Counted from the stretch's first letter, positions 1 through 6,708 are shown. The stretch: DNA of 7,497 nt from Nitrospirales bacterium (GCA_013817135.1 JACDDF010000091.1:1-7497), one strand, 5' to 3'. Translations and numbers: made by a program. The notes: generated by a model from the sequence alone, not told the origin.

Positions 1-1
1 C

Positions 2-424
2 ATTGACACCAATCGACTCACCGTAGCCGGAATTGGAAAATTAAATCTGGTCGATGAAGCCATGGATATGGTTTTGACTCCGCGGCCCAAAGACCCCAGT
101 TTGTTTAACCTGGCTCACATGGTCCGCATCACCGGGCCGCTTTTAAATCCGGATGTTTCCAACGATAAACTCCGCATTGCTGAAAGCGGGGTATGGGGGT
201 TGTTGGGATTGGTTAATCCGCTGGGATGGGCTATCGCGATTCCCCAGATTGCGGGGACGACGGTCGGGACGATGAATCGTAATCCTTGTGTGGAAGCCAT
301 GAAAAGCCGACAACATACAACGCAGGCCATCGAAGACATCAAGGGTGGTTTGTGGGGGAAGATTAAAAAAACGTTGACCAATATCGGCGGATCTTCTGAA
401 TCTTTTTTGGAGAATTCACGGTAA
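2..424 (+). CDS. AsmA-family protein, C-terminal fragment (5' end outside window)
   Basis: The reading frame is open from the first bases of the window to the TAA at 422-424, so this is the last 140 residues of a longer gene. The start resembles the AsmA C-terminal domain: a D-T-x-x-L-x-V-x-G-x-G-K-L-N-L stretch, then a conserved L-T-P-R-P-K-D-P-S-L-F-N-L segment, then V-R-I-T-G-P-L-x-N-P-D-V. A G-L-V-N-P-L-G-W-A hydrophobic segment and a Cys (N-P-C-V-E) follow, as in many family members. AsmA-like proteins are anchored in the inner membrane, reach into the periplasm and are linked to outer-membrane assembly or lipid transport. The Lys-rich tail of about 35 residues after the Cys is not distinctive. 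No clear terminator follows the stop. The family call is fairly safe; the exact subfamily cannot be told from this fragment. Confidence 0.75.
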   Translation: MDTNRLTVAGIGKLNLVDEAMDMVLTPRPKDPSLFNLAHMVRITGPLLNPDVSNDKLRIAESGVWGLLGLVNPLGWAIAIPQIAGTTVGTMNRNPCVEAMKSRQHTTQAIEDIKGGLWGKIKKTLTNIGGSSESFLENSR

Positions 425-502
425 AGGAACGCATCCGTATGGTCCAGATTGTACGGACAGAAATTCGGAGGTTACCCATCCGGGGACGACATGTAAACAC
501 CA

Positions 503-820
503 ATGAATTTAAATGATGTTGAGAAGAAAGAGTTATTGGTATCCTTGTATGAATGAACATTGGGAAAGACACATCACTGAATTTGTAAAGACGGAGGATT
601 GGTGCTTTTGGTGAATTCGGCTACCAATGACCTTTATAAGCTGGAACCACTCGGGGTTATCCTCAGATGTGGATTGAAGTTGGAAGGGAGTGTCGCAAAT
701 GTTGGGATGAGCCTGTTCAAAAAAAATGGTCGTTCAAAAAACAAGATGAAGAACATCAGCCCAGCGAATCCCGTAGGCAAGCTCGACGGGAGAAAACGCG
801 GCTTTCACAAAAGGCGATAA
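503..820 (+). pseudogene. Frameshifted small gene, function unknown
   Basis: Three reading frames join into one plausible protein of roughly 100 residues. ATG 503 gives M-N-L-N-D-V-E-K-K-E-L-L-V-S-L-Y-E and stops at TGA 554-556. From 558 another frame gives H-W-E-R-H-I-T-E-F-V-K-T-E-D-W and stops at 612-614. From 611 the first frame resumes with V-N-S-A-T-N-D-L-Y-K-L-E-P-L-G. From 658 a third frame gives Y-P-Q-M-W-I-E-V-G-R-E-C-R-K-C-W-D-E and a basic tail. The first break is explained by a tandem duplication, TGAATGAA at 550-557: removing one TGAA restores L-Y-E-H-W-E-R-H. The second fits loss of one G near 610. The protein would be charged, soluble and Trp-rich, with one C-x-x-C. I do not recognise the family. 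The last frame runs on into the next gene, so its original end is unclear. Sequencing error is the alternative explanation. Confidence 0.5.
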
Positions 821-823
821 CCA

Positions 824-1837
824 ATGTATTTTCCCATCCAGACATTACAAATTCTCAAAGTTGGAGTAGTCCTTGGGCTGTTACTCAGTTTCCCAATGGC
901 AAGTCTTGGAATGACCAAGGCCATCACAACCCCTCCTCCCGTGAGTGGCCATGAACTTTCAATTCAATCCATCACGCCGGCTGATGTGTTCGCACGTGTG
1001 CAACTGTTAGGCAAGGAACTGGACGACATCCGTTTTGAAATGGGGAAACCCAAGAGTCGCGAAGTAGGCCTCCTCGTTGAAGAGGCGACTCCGCACGAGG
1101 TGTTCTTTCAAGCCAAAACCCTTAATCAAAAAGTGGCCCTGTTGGTAACGGAACTCACCGAAGAATCTGCACTCCTGGGAATAGAAGAGGACCCGGGAGA
1201 AATACGTCCTTTTCATGTCTGGAAAATGATCGATACTTCTCTGCACCGCATCCTGTCTCTTAAGCAGCAGCTAGGGCTCCATCTGACGAATAGTGAAGGC
1301 TTGGCCGACGTGGGAACTACCCCCACTCAAGTCTTTTTTATTATTGGATTGGCGAATATGCAACTCAATCATTTGCTGATGCACCAGTTCTCTCCCAAGG
1401 ATGTTGCAGAACAGGTCAGCCTGGGCATTAAATACACCGCACATCTTTTGCGTCAATTTCCTACTGCTCCCGCTCCGGCTCCGCTCCCTTCGCTTGAACG
1501 GGGTCGCAAGTCATGGAATAGCTATGACCATCTCATTGATTGCTATATGGTGTTGGGAAGAATTGCCAGGGCCTCCAATATTCAAATGTTAAATTTGGCC
1601 CCTCAGAATCTTGATCGTCCCGACATTCAGCCGAATGATGTCTACGATTTAGCAACTCTGGTCATCTCTGAACTCGCGTATCTCCATGCCCATCTTCCTC
1701 ATACTCCTCCACCTCAACCGGTCAGCCTTCATGGTCCTATCTTGCCTTCCCATGTGTATCAACAGGTAGGTGGACTCCTGGCTCAACGGCAGGTTTTGCA
1801 AACCCAGGTGCAGTCTCATCCCGAATGGCTCCAATAG
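824..1837 (+). CDS. Exported helical-repeat protein, unrecognised family (paralog of 2333-3361)
   Basis: This encodes 337 residues. The start at 824 has AAGG nine bases upstream and opens a signal peptide: Lys at 12, hydrophobic core about 13-29, possible cleavage after P-M-A (25) or S-L-G (29). A Pro-rich linker follows (P37-P39). The mature part is a tandem array whose units begin (S/T)-P-x-(D/H)-V-(F/Y) and continue with Leu-rich helix patterns. Units start at residues 51, 89, 128, 166, 190, 229, 269 and 308, a spacing of 38-40 except one 24-residue step. The sixth unit is degenerate. S/T-P-x-D/E is a typical helix N-cap, so I infer paired helices somewhat longer than TPR units, but the TPR consensus is absent. 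There is no lipobox, late membrane segment or catalytic motif. Periplasmic or secreted location is inferred. A Pro/Ala linker lies near 214-222. Function is unknown; a scaffold or binding role is only a guess from the architecture. Confidence 0.85.
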   Translation: MYFPIQTLQILKVGVVLGLLLSFPMASLGMTKAITTPPPVSGHELSIQSITPADVFARVQLLGKELDDIRFEMGKPKSREVGLLVEEATPHEVFFQAKTLNQKVALLVTELTEESALLGIEEDPGEIRPFHVWKMIDTSLHRILSLKQQLGLHLTNSEGLADVGTTPTQVFFIIGLANMQLNHLLMHQFSPKDVAEQVSLGIKYTAHLLRQFPTAPAPAPLPSLERGRKSWNSYDHLIDCYMVLGRIARASNIQMLNLAPQNLDRPDIQPNDVYDLATLVISELAYLHAHLPHTPPPQPVSLHGPILPSHVYQQVGGLLAQRQVLQTQVQSHPEWLQ

Positions 1838-1939
1838 ACTGTTCGTCTTAATGGGAGCCGGAACCACAAGATCACCTCTTACTACATGATCCACCAACAT
1901 GAGCGATGGGACATGTCCAATCATCGGAAGGGTATGGCC

Positions 1940-2340
1940 ATGCAACTCAGATTTCTGTCCGTCGTGACAGCGATGCTTGAGGCAGGGACTGGTTTAGCGC
2001 TGGGCCTGTCGCCGTCGATGCCGGTCGTGATTCGGGTCGCTCGTTTTCTCCGGAGGGGCAGTCGTGGCTCGTGTTGCCGGAGCCGCACCCTTCTCCCTTG
2101 GTGCAGCCTGCATGGCAGCCCGTCGTGATGCACAGAGCCAGGTCTAGGGTCGATCGCAGCCATAATGCTGAATCACACGGTTGCCGTCATCGTCCTTGGA
2201 TGGGTTTGGGACTATATGGCACCGGCCTTTGGCCAGGGGTTCTGCTGCACTTTGAACTGGGGGTGAGGTGTTTGGTATGCCTTGGTAACAAGCGGGTCAT
2301 GGAGGAAATTGATTCGAGAAAAAGTCTATTCTCTATCTAG
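1940..2340 (+). pseudogene. Decayed small multi-pass membrane protein gene
   Basis: Pieces of one hydrophobic protein are spread over all three plus frames in the expected order. ATG 1940 has a good Shine-Dalgarno sequence (GGAAGGG at 1926-1932) and gives a helix containing L-S-V-V-T-A-M-L-E-A-G-T-G-L-A-L. Another frame at about 2052-2144 gives G-G-A-V-V-A-R-V-A-G-A-A and A-A-R-R-D-A-Q-S-Q-V, then TAG at 2145-2147. From 2165 the first frame gives M-L-N-H-T-V-A-V-I-V-L-G-W. From about 2200 the third gives G-L-G-L-Y-G-T-G-L-W-P-G-V-L-L-H. This order matches a widespread family of uncharacterised integral membrane proteins of about 120-130 residues (from memory; I know no symbol): L-L-E-A-x-x-G-L-A-L, then A-R-V-A-G-A-A, A-R-R-D and G-L-W-P-x-V-L-L-H. 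At least three frame changes and one stop make it non-functional. The last frame runs to 2340, but similarity seems to end near 2286. It sits between the tails of the two paralogous repeat genes. Confidence 0.6.
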
Positions 2341-3361
2341 AGAGCCATTCTGGATCGTTTGCCACTAACTGTTCCAGTGCCTTCAACTGATGCAGCAGCA
2401 CGGTAGCTTGCTGGTAGACATGGGAAGGGAACAGGCGTCCCGGATAGGGAATAGACTTTGGAGGATCAATTTTTTTCAATTGCCCTTGGAGATAGGCGAG
2501 ATCCGAAACCAGCAGAGTGGCCATATCATAGACGTCGCTTGGTTCCAATTGCCGAGAAAGACCGACACTTTTCGCGGCCGGTAGATCAAGATGAAGAAAA
2601 GGAATGCCGGACTGATGCGCAATTGTTTCCAGAGAAGCATAGCATTCAACCAAGCGGAGGAAGACATCGGCGGGCTGCTTGCCTCTTTCGAGCGGGAGAG
2701 CCTCCGAAGCCACCTGAGGTTGGGGAAACCGGGCCAGCAACCGTTTAGCATACTGACTGGCTAGAAGAACTTGTTGCGCCACATCACTGGGTGAAAAGTG
2801 TCGCTCCTGCAGCAAATTGATTTGGCGGTTGGCTTGCACAATGGCTCGTCCGGTTTCTGTCAGACTTGTCGAGGAATCTTCGGAGCGTTCCGAAATAATT
2901 TCCTTCAGACCTAACTCCTCCTTGATGGCCAGAATACGAAGGTAGCTCATGTTCACCATTTTCCAGATATGCAATGGCGCAAGAGCGGAAAGGGAGATGG
3001 GTTCCGGGGGAATTCCTGTGCTCCCGGTGAGTTCCAAAGCGAGCCGGTCGGCTTTATGAAAGAGGGTCAGAGCTTGGAAATAGGCTTCATGGGAGTGGAT
3101 ATTGGTGGAGATGGCATCGGATGGGATTACCAACGGTTTCCCCATTTCAAATCGGATCAGTTCCAGGGTATCCCGAAGCAATTGAACCCGGGCCAGGACA
3201 TCTGCAGGCGTGATGTCTTCGAGAGAAATGGAATGTCCGCTTACGGGGTTTGGTTCATTCGGGTTATCTACGTTTGAAGCCAGGACCGTTCCCATCCCTA
3301 CAATGAAGAAGAACGCCAGACTCAATATGCTTATTCTCATGGCTTGAACACGTTTATCCAC
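2333..3361 (-). CDS. Exported helical-repeat protein, paralog of 824-1837
   Basis: I chose GTG 3361 (342 residues). AAGAAGGG ends nine bases before it, and with this start the first six repeats fall at the same residue numbers as in the plus-strand paralog (51, 89, 128, 166, 190, 229; the last two at 273 and 311). ATG 3385 adds eight residues without a clear Shine-Dalgarno sequence; ATG 3340 would begin right at the signal peptide. The n-region is D-K-R, the hydrophobic core about residues 11-26, with likely cleavage after V-L-A (28). Similarity to the paralog is strongest at the first unit (25 of 36 residues identical across S-G-H to G-K-P), at the seventh (P-S-D-V-Y-D-M-A-T-L) and at the last (P-S-H-V-Y-Q-Q, then D-P-E-W-L at the C-terminus). 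Units 2 and 4 have lost the Pro-x-x-Val signature but keep register. It lies downstream of the gene at 3425-4054 with a 63-base gap, so co-transcription is likely. The family is unrecognised. Confidence 0.85.
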   Translation of the reverse strand: MDKRVQAMRISILSLAFFFIVGMGTVLASNVDNPNEPNPVSGHSISLEDITPADVLARVQLLRDTLELIRFEMGKPLVIPSDAISTNIHSHEAYFQALTLFHKADRLALELTGSTGIPPEPISLSALAPLHIWKMVNMSYLRILAIKEELGLKEIISERSEDSSTSLTETGRAIVQANRQINLLQERHFSPSDVAQQVLLASQYAKRLLARFPQPQVASEALPLERGKQPADVFLRLVECYASLETIAHQSGIPFLHLDLPAAKSVGLSRQLEPSDVYDMATLLVSDLAYLQGQLKKIDPPKSIPYPGRLFPSHVYQQATVLLHQLKALEQLVANDPEWLSR

Positions 3362-3424
3362 TATTCTCATCCCTTCTTGCGTCATGGGGGATTTCCCCGG
3401 GCAGTTACCTTACGAACGTTGTTT

Positions 3425-4054
3425 CTATTGCGATTCGTCCATGGCCTTTTTCGCTTCTTCGGGGGTCACGGCACCATCCTGGATCAAGTTCTGCAACGCA
3501 CCTTGAAACGCATGAGAGGCGGTCTTTCGGATTCCCCAGACTCGTAAGACCGGAGGGTATAAGCGAAGAAGGTCAGGATTCTTGATTTCGATGAGGAACG
3601 ATTCACTTTCCCCGTATGGGGGGAGTTCTGCCTGGCCATGAACAGGTATCCGAAAATACGGTTTCCCATCTTCAGTATTCCCATCGGTCCCTCTAATATC
3701 AAGACTGGTGGTTACATTACGGAGCTGTGCCATCTCTTGAATTTTGTCAACGACGAGGATCAGTGAGTCGGCTTCGATGGGATCACCGGTCTGATTTTTC
3801 ACTCGAACCAGATACCGGACATCGCCCCGAGAGGAAAGCCTTCCTCCCGAAAATAATTCGCCTCCGTCTGAAAAGCCTCCTCCGGGATCATAGGTGAGCA
3901 ATGGAATGACTCCTCCCGTGAGATCGACGAGGTCGTCTTGCGAAGAATCTCCATAGGCTTTTTCACTGACTCCTCCATAACCCAAAAGAAACAGCAGCAG
4001 GCATGCTCGACCAAAATACCTAAGGGTTTCCCTATCCAGCAGTTGAATCATCAT
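3425..4054 (-). CDS. Exported protein with a likely beta-sandwich domain, function unknown
   Basis: This encodes 209 residues with an N-terminal export signal: Arg at 8, 12 and 16, hydrophobic core about 18-27, possible cleavage after A-Y-G (35). After a Gly-rich stretch (about 58-71) the body, about 75-170, alternates beta-like strands: V-R-Y-L-V-R-V-K-N-Q-T-G, then S-L-I-L-V-V-D, G-K-P-Y-F-R-I-P-V and E-S-F-L-I-E-I-K-N-P. The order (V-K-N-x-T-G, L-V-V-D, G-x-P-Y, L-P-P-Y-G-E-S, I-x-N-P) resembles Ig-like beta-sandwich repeats in bacterial surface proteins; this is a pattern impression, not a firm family match. The C-terminus (about 180-209) is helical and acidic, with D-G-A-V-T-P-E-E-A, faintly like half an EF-hand. 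The gene lies 63 bases upstream of the minus-strand repeat gene, so the two products may work together in the envelope. Either Met 1 or Met 2 could be the start; neither has a strong Shine-Dalgarno sequence. Confidence 0.75.
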   Translation of the reverse strand: MMIQLLDRETLRYFGRACLLLFLLGYGGVSEKAYGDSSQDDLVDLTGGVIPLLTYDPGGGFSDGGELFSGGRLSSRGDVRYLVRVKNQTGDPIEADSLILVVDKIQEMAQLRNVTTSLDIRGTDGNTEDGKPYFRIPVHGQAELPPYGESESFLIEIKNPDLLRLYPPVLRVWGIRKTASHAFQGALQNLIQDGAVTPEEAKKAMDESQ

Positions 4055-4060
4055 GGCGTC

Positions 4061-4089
4061 ATCTTACAAAGAATGTGATGAACCTGCAA
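4061..4089 (-). promoter_or_regulatory. Candidate promoter, possibly for a leaderless transcript
   Basis: Read on the minus strand there is TTGCAG (4089-4084), a 17-base spacer and TAAGAT (4066-4061), a fair sigma-70-like pair. The -10 box ends six bases before the ATG at 4054, so transcription would start at or next to the start codon. That fits the lack of a good Shine-Dalgarno sequence for this gene. It lies downstream of the dead mlaA gene, and the following genes would need a promoter of their own if expression from there was lost. This rests only on two short matches. Confidence 0.25.
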
Positions 4090-4105
4090 AGGTACGTATG
4101 CCCAT

Positions 4106-4808
4106 CTACTTCCCAATATCCAGCTCCCGTTTTTTGGTGTACAGAAACCGAATCAAGTCATATTCGAACGGAGAGCCGGTTTCGTAATAGCGAAAATTTA
4201 GCTGGGACCTCGTATCCACCCCCCAGGTCAGAGGGGGATCTGCGTTCGAGGTGATGATTGAAATGCAATGGAGTGTACAAATAAAAAAACCTGGCAGTGG
4301 AAGCGGTCAGTAGCCCGGCGGTGTTTCATTGATGGAGGACCGAGAATGGAAAGCATGAGATAGGCTCCGGCGTTCAGTCCGTAATGTCCGAGCGTTTGCC
4401 CGAAATCCTCTGTCTGTTGGGGCATACCTAACGGACTGACATGATCGAAAAACCCTCATAATTCTAATGAGCAATTGATGACGAAGCGTCCCAATGTGTT
4501 CAGCGTAGCTTCTCCCTTGAGCTGAAGTATGGCGTTGAACAGGTTACGGATGTCGGCGATGTTCGAGAAAAAATTGGAGAGACGATCCTCGAAAAAATCC
4601 GCCATGACGGCTTCATATCCTTCCACGACAGGCAGAAACACCTATTCATCGAATTGTTCGTTAAATTTATATACCCACGGTTAAACCCTTCGATGGAATC
4701 ATAGACATTCATGAGATATCTGGCGTCAGAATGCACCACGTCCTCTACTGGCCGTTTATCCGGTTCAATCATTCCACTTTCAGCGTCCGGAGCCGTGGGG
4801 CACGGACC
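4106..4808 (-). pseudogene. mlaA: MlaA/VacJ outer-membrane lipoprotein, multiply disrupted
   Basis: Minus-strand fragments read in order give an almost complete MlaA. From 4772: D-A-R-Y-L-M-N-V-Y-D-S-I-E-G-F-N-R-G, the family's D-P-L-E-x-F-N-R region. A shift near 4670 leads to K-F-N-E-Q-F-D-E and a TAG (4644-4642) where an aromatic residue is usual. Then come V-F-L-P-V-V-E-G-Y, N-F-F-S-N-I-A-D-I and L-G-R-F-V-I-N-C-S-L, a TGA (4458-4456), G-F-F-D-H, and T-E-D-F-G-Q-T-L-G-H-Y-G. After I-L-G-P-P-S-M (about 4327) the frame changes again, and the C-terminal part is W-G-V-D-T-R-S-Q-L-N-F-R-Y-Y with the natural TAG at 4108-4106. A Cys codon at 4802-4800, after L-A-S-G-P, may be what is left of the lipobox. 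MlaA removes phospholipids from the outer leaflet of the outer membrane and passes them to periplasmic MlaC. Two stops and at least three frame changes rule out a functional product. No other mla gene lies in the window. Confidence 0.8.
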
Positions 4809-4813
4809 AGATG

Positions 4814-4912
4814 CTAAGGTTCAGGAATGTTCCCGGATGCCATCGCCCGGGAATTTGCGGCCTGGAGATATGCATGAGACTCTTTAAGCCTGCTCTCCAG
4901 GTCGGTCTTCAT
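4814..4912 (-). CDS. Short ORF upstream of the mlaA remnant, doubtful
   Basis: A 32-codon minus-strand frame starts M-K-T-D-L-E-S-R-L-K-E and is predicted helical and charged. It ends six bases before the first recognisable codon of the mlaA pseudogene. AGAGG abuts the ATG, too close to act as a normal ribosome binding site. The composition looks protein-like, but at this length it may be chance or a fragment of a lost neighbour. I see no match to a known family. Confidence 0.2.
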   Translation of the reverse strand: MKTDLESRLKESHAYLQAANSRAMASGNIPEP

Positions 4913-4966
4913 CCTCTTATCATGCCTAAAGCACTGGCCTGAATCGGACTCATGCCATATTGGAAG

Positions 4967-4998
4967 TTGCTGTGCTTTTGGGAAGAGAATTATATAAT
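4967..4998 (+). promoter_or_regulatory. Candidate promoter upstream of ilvA
   Basis: An AT-rich block, A-A-T-T-A-T-A-T-A-A-T-A-T, stands out from its surroundings and contains a perfect TATAAT (4993-4998) and an overlapping TATATA (4991-4996). TTGCTG at 4967-4972 gives an 18-base spacer to TATATA or 20 to TATAAT, so the -35 fit is mediocre. It would produce a leader of about 190 bases before the preferred ilvA start. Confidence 0.35.
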
Positions 4999-5028
4999 AT
5001 GGTTCGAGGGGAACGACGGTGAACTCTA

Positions 5029-5082
5029 ATGAAGCATAGACCGGAGAGTGCCATGAACATGAGAGGTCATTGTGTACCCTAA
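5029..5082 (+). CDS. 17-codon leader-like ORF before ilvA, doubtful
   Basis: ATG 5029 reads M-K-H-R-P-E-S-A-M-N-M-R-G-H-C-V-P and stops at TAA 5080-5082. A GGTGA lies about seven bases upstream. An internal ATG at 5053 has GGAG six bases before it. Position and size suit a leader peptide, but it has no run of Ile, Leu, Val or Thr codons of the kind used in classic ilv attenuation, and no clear alternative hairpins follow. It shares the ilvA frame and ends two codons before ATG 5089. Confidence 0.15.
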   Translation: MKHRPESAMNMRGHCVP

Positions 5083-5193
5083 ATCAAAATGATCCTGTAT
5101 CGAACCAACAAAAACCAAACATGCATTGAAATTGATAAAATTTTTCCATTAGTGCGAACTTTGTCATCGACGGAAATCAGTCAAAAAAAACTT

Positions 5194-6708
5194 ATGCCAC
5201 AGTCCTATCTGAAACGAATTCTTGATGCCCGCATCTATGATCTCGCCATAGAAACACCCTTGGATGACGCTTCGCTCGTTTCCGAACGCATGGGTAATTA
5301 TGTGTTGTTGAAAAGGGAAGATTTGCAACCCGTGTTCTCGTTCAAAATTCGTGGTGCGTACAATAAATTGTTACAACTCACCGATGCGCAGCGGGCGGGC
5401 GGCGTCATTGCGGCATCGGCGGGTAATCACGCACAGGGTCTGGCTCTCGCGGCGAAGCACATGGGGGTGAATGCCACCATCGTCATGCCAAGAACCACAC
5501 CCGCAATTAAGGTGGATGCTGTAAAACGCCATGGCGGGAAAGTCGCGTTGTTTGGCGACGCATACGATGAAGCGTCAACCCATGCGCAAAAATTGTTGAA
5601 AGAAAAAGGCCTGACGTACATTCCGGCCTACGATGATCCGGATGTTATTGCTGGTCAGGGCACTGTTGCGATGGAATTATTGCGTCAGTATCCCGCCCGC
5701 ATTGATGCCGTATTTATTCCTGTAGGGGGGGGCGGGTTGTGCGCCGGCATGGCCGCGTACATTAAATATGTGCGCCCGGAAATCAAAGTGTTTGCCGTTG
5801 AGCCAGAAGACGCGGCCTGCCTGAAGGCGGCAATGGAGGCACAGCGCCGAGTGATTTTGCCCCAGGTGGGCCTATTCGCCGATGGTGTTGCTGTTGCCCG
5901 AATTGGCAAGGAGCCGTTCCGTGTGTTGCGAAAAACTATCGATGGCGTCATCACTGCCAACGCAGATGAAATGTGTGCGGCCATTAAAGATATCTTTGAG
6001 GACACCCGCTCTATTGCCGAGCCCGCCGGAGCGCTATCGCTGGCAGGATTGAAAAAATATGTGGCGCAGACCGGCTGCAAGGGCAAAACATTAATAGCGA
6101 TTGATAGCGGGGCCAACACTAATTTTGACCGTTTACGCTATATCAGCGAGCGCACAGAAATTGGCGAGGGTCGGGAAGCAGTTCTCGCCGTCACTATCCC
6201 CGAGAAGCCTGGAAGCTATATGAAATTCTGCACCTTGATGGGCAAGCATTCGATTACAGAATTTAACTACCGATTTGCGGATAATCGCGATGCGCATATT
6301 TTTGTTGGTGTGCAGATCTCACCGGATAAAAACGATCGCGAAGATATTATTTCGCTCTTGATGGGAAAGGGTTATCACGTCGTTGACATGACCGACAATG
6401 AAGTGGCTAAGCTGCATATTCGCCATATGGTGGGAGGGCATGCGCCCCAGGCCAAGGATGAAATCGTCTTTCGTTTTGAATTTCCCGAACGACCGGGAGC
6501 GCTCCTGAATTTTCTAACCAAGCTCGCCTCCCGCTGGAATATCTCCATGTTCCATTATCGCAATCACGGTTCTGCCTATGGCCGTGTGCTCGTGGGCATG
6601 CAGGTGCCTAAACCGGAACGCAAACAGCTTGATATTGTTTTGGAAGACCTGGGTTACCCCTACCGGGATGAAACTAACAACGAAGCCTATCAATACTTCT
6701 TAGGCTAA
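5194..6708 (+). CDS. ilvA: Threonine deaminase (threonine ammonia-lyase, biosynthetic)
   Basis: This PLP enzyme converts L-threonine to 2-oxobutanoate and ammonia, the committed step of isoleucine synthesis, in the cytoplasm. ATG 5194 gives 504 residues (E. coli IlvA is 514) and an N-terminus Y-L-K-R-I-L-D-A-R-I-Y-D-L-A like family members. The frame is open back to ATG 5089, but those 35 extra residues match nothing I know, and neither start has a clear Shine-Dalgarno sequence. The PLP lysine is in S-F-K-I-R-G-A-Y (K51). The substrate loop is S-A-G-N-H-A-Q-G (75-82) and the phosphate loop P-V-G-G-G-G-L (176-182). The C-terminal half holds two ACT-like regulatory domains (about 330-405 and 422-503), each with the E-(K/R)-P-G signature, typical of the isoleucine-inhibited form. 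All key residues are present, so it should be active. No other ilv gene is adjacent. The sequence looks proteobacterial to me, and the IS beside it fits transfer, which is inference. Confidence 0.95.
   Translation: MPQSYLKRILDARIYDLAIETPLDDASLVSERMGNYVLLKREDLQPVFSFKIRGAYNKLLQLTDAQRAGGVIAASAGNHAQGLALAAKHMGVNATIVMPRTTPAIKVDAVKRHGGKVALFGDAYDEASTHAQKLLKEKGLTYIPAYDDPDVIAGQGTVAMELLRQYPARIDAVFIPVGGGGLCAGMAAYIKYVRPEIKVFAVEPEDAACLKAAMEAQRRVILPQVGLFADGVAVARIGKEPFRVLRKTIDGVITANADEMCAAIKDIFEDTRSIAEPAGALSLAGLKKYVAQTGCKGKTLIAIDSGANTNFDRLRYISERTEIGEGREAVLAVTIPEKPGSYMKFCTLMGKHSITEFNYRFADNRDAHIFVGVQISPDKNDREDIISLLMGKGYHVVDMTDNEVAKLHIRHMVGGHAPQAKDEIVFRFEFPERPGALLNFLTKLASRWNISMFHYRNHGSAYGRVLVGMQVPKPERKQLDIVLEDLGYPYRDETNNEAYQYFLG

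Noticed and set aside
599..820. Intact 73-codon gene
   Set aside because: Only its first part looks protein-like; the rest of the signal moves to another frame, which fits a broken gene better.
2324..2345. Terminator at the 3' end of the minus-strand repeat gene
   Set aside because: TCTCT/AGAGA is a five-pair stem overlapping the stop codon, with its T-run six bases away; too weak to call.
2969..3277. 102-codon plus-strand ORF opposite the minus-strand repeat gene
   Set aside because: It is antisense to a region strongly conserved between the two paralogs.
4228..4425. Stand-alone 65-codon minus-strand gene
   Set aside because: Its first half is MlaA sequence starting in the middle of the family; it is a fragment of the mlaA pseudogene.
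5089..5193. Classic ilv attenuator
   Set aside because: The short upstream ORF lacks runs of branched-chain or Thr codons, and no competing hairpins are evident.
5685..6119. 144-codon minus-strand ORF inside ilvA
   Set aside because: It mirrors the phosphate-loop and following region of a well-conserved enzyme; it is a shadow of ilvA coding sequence.
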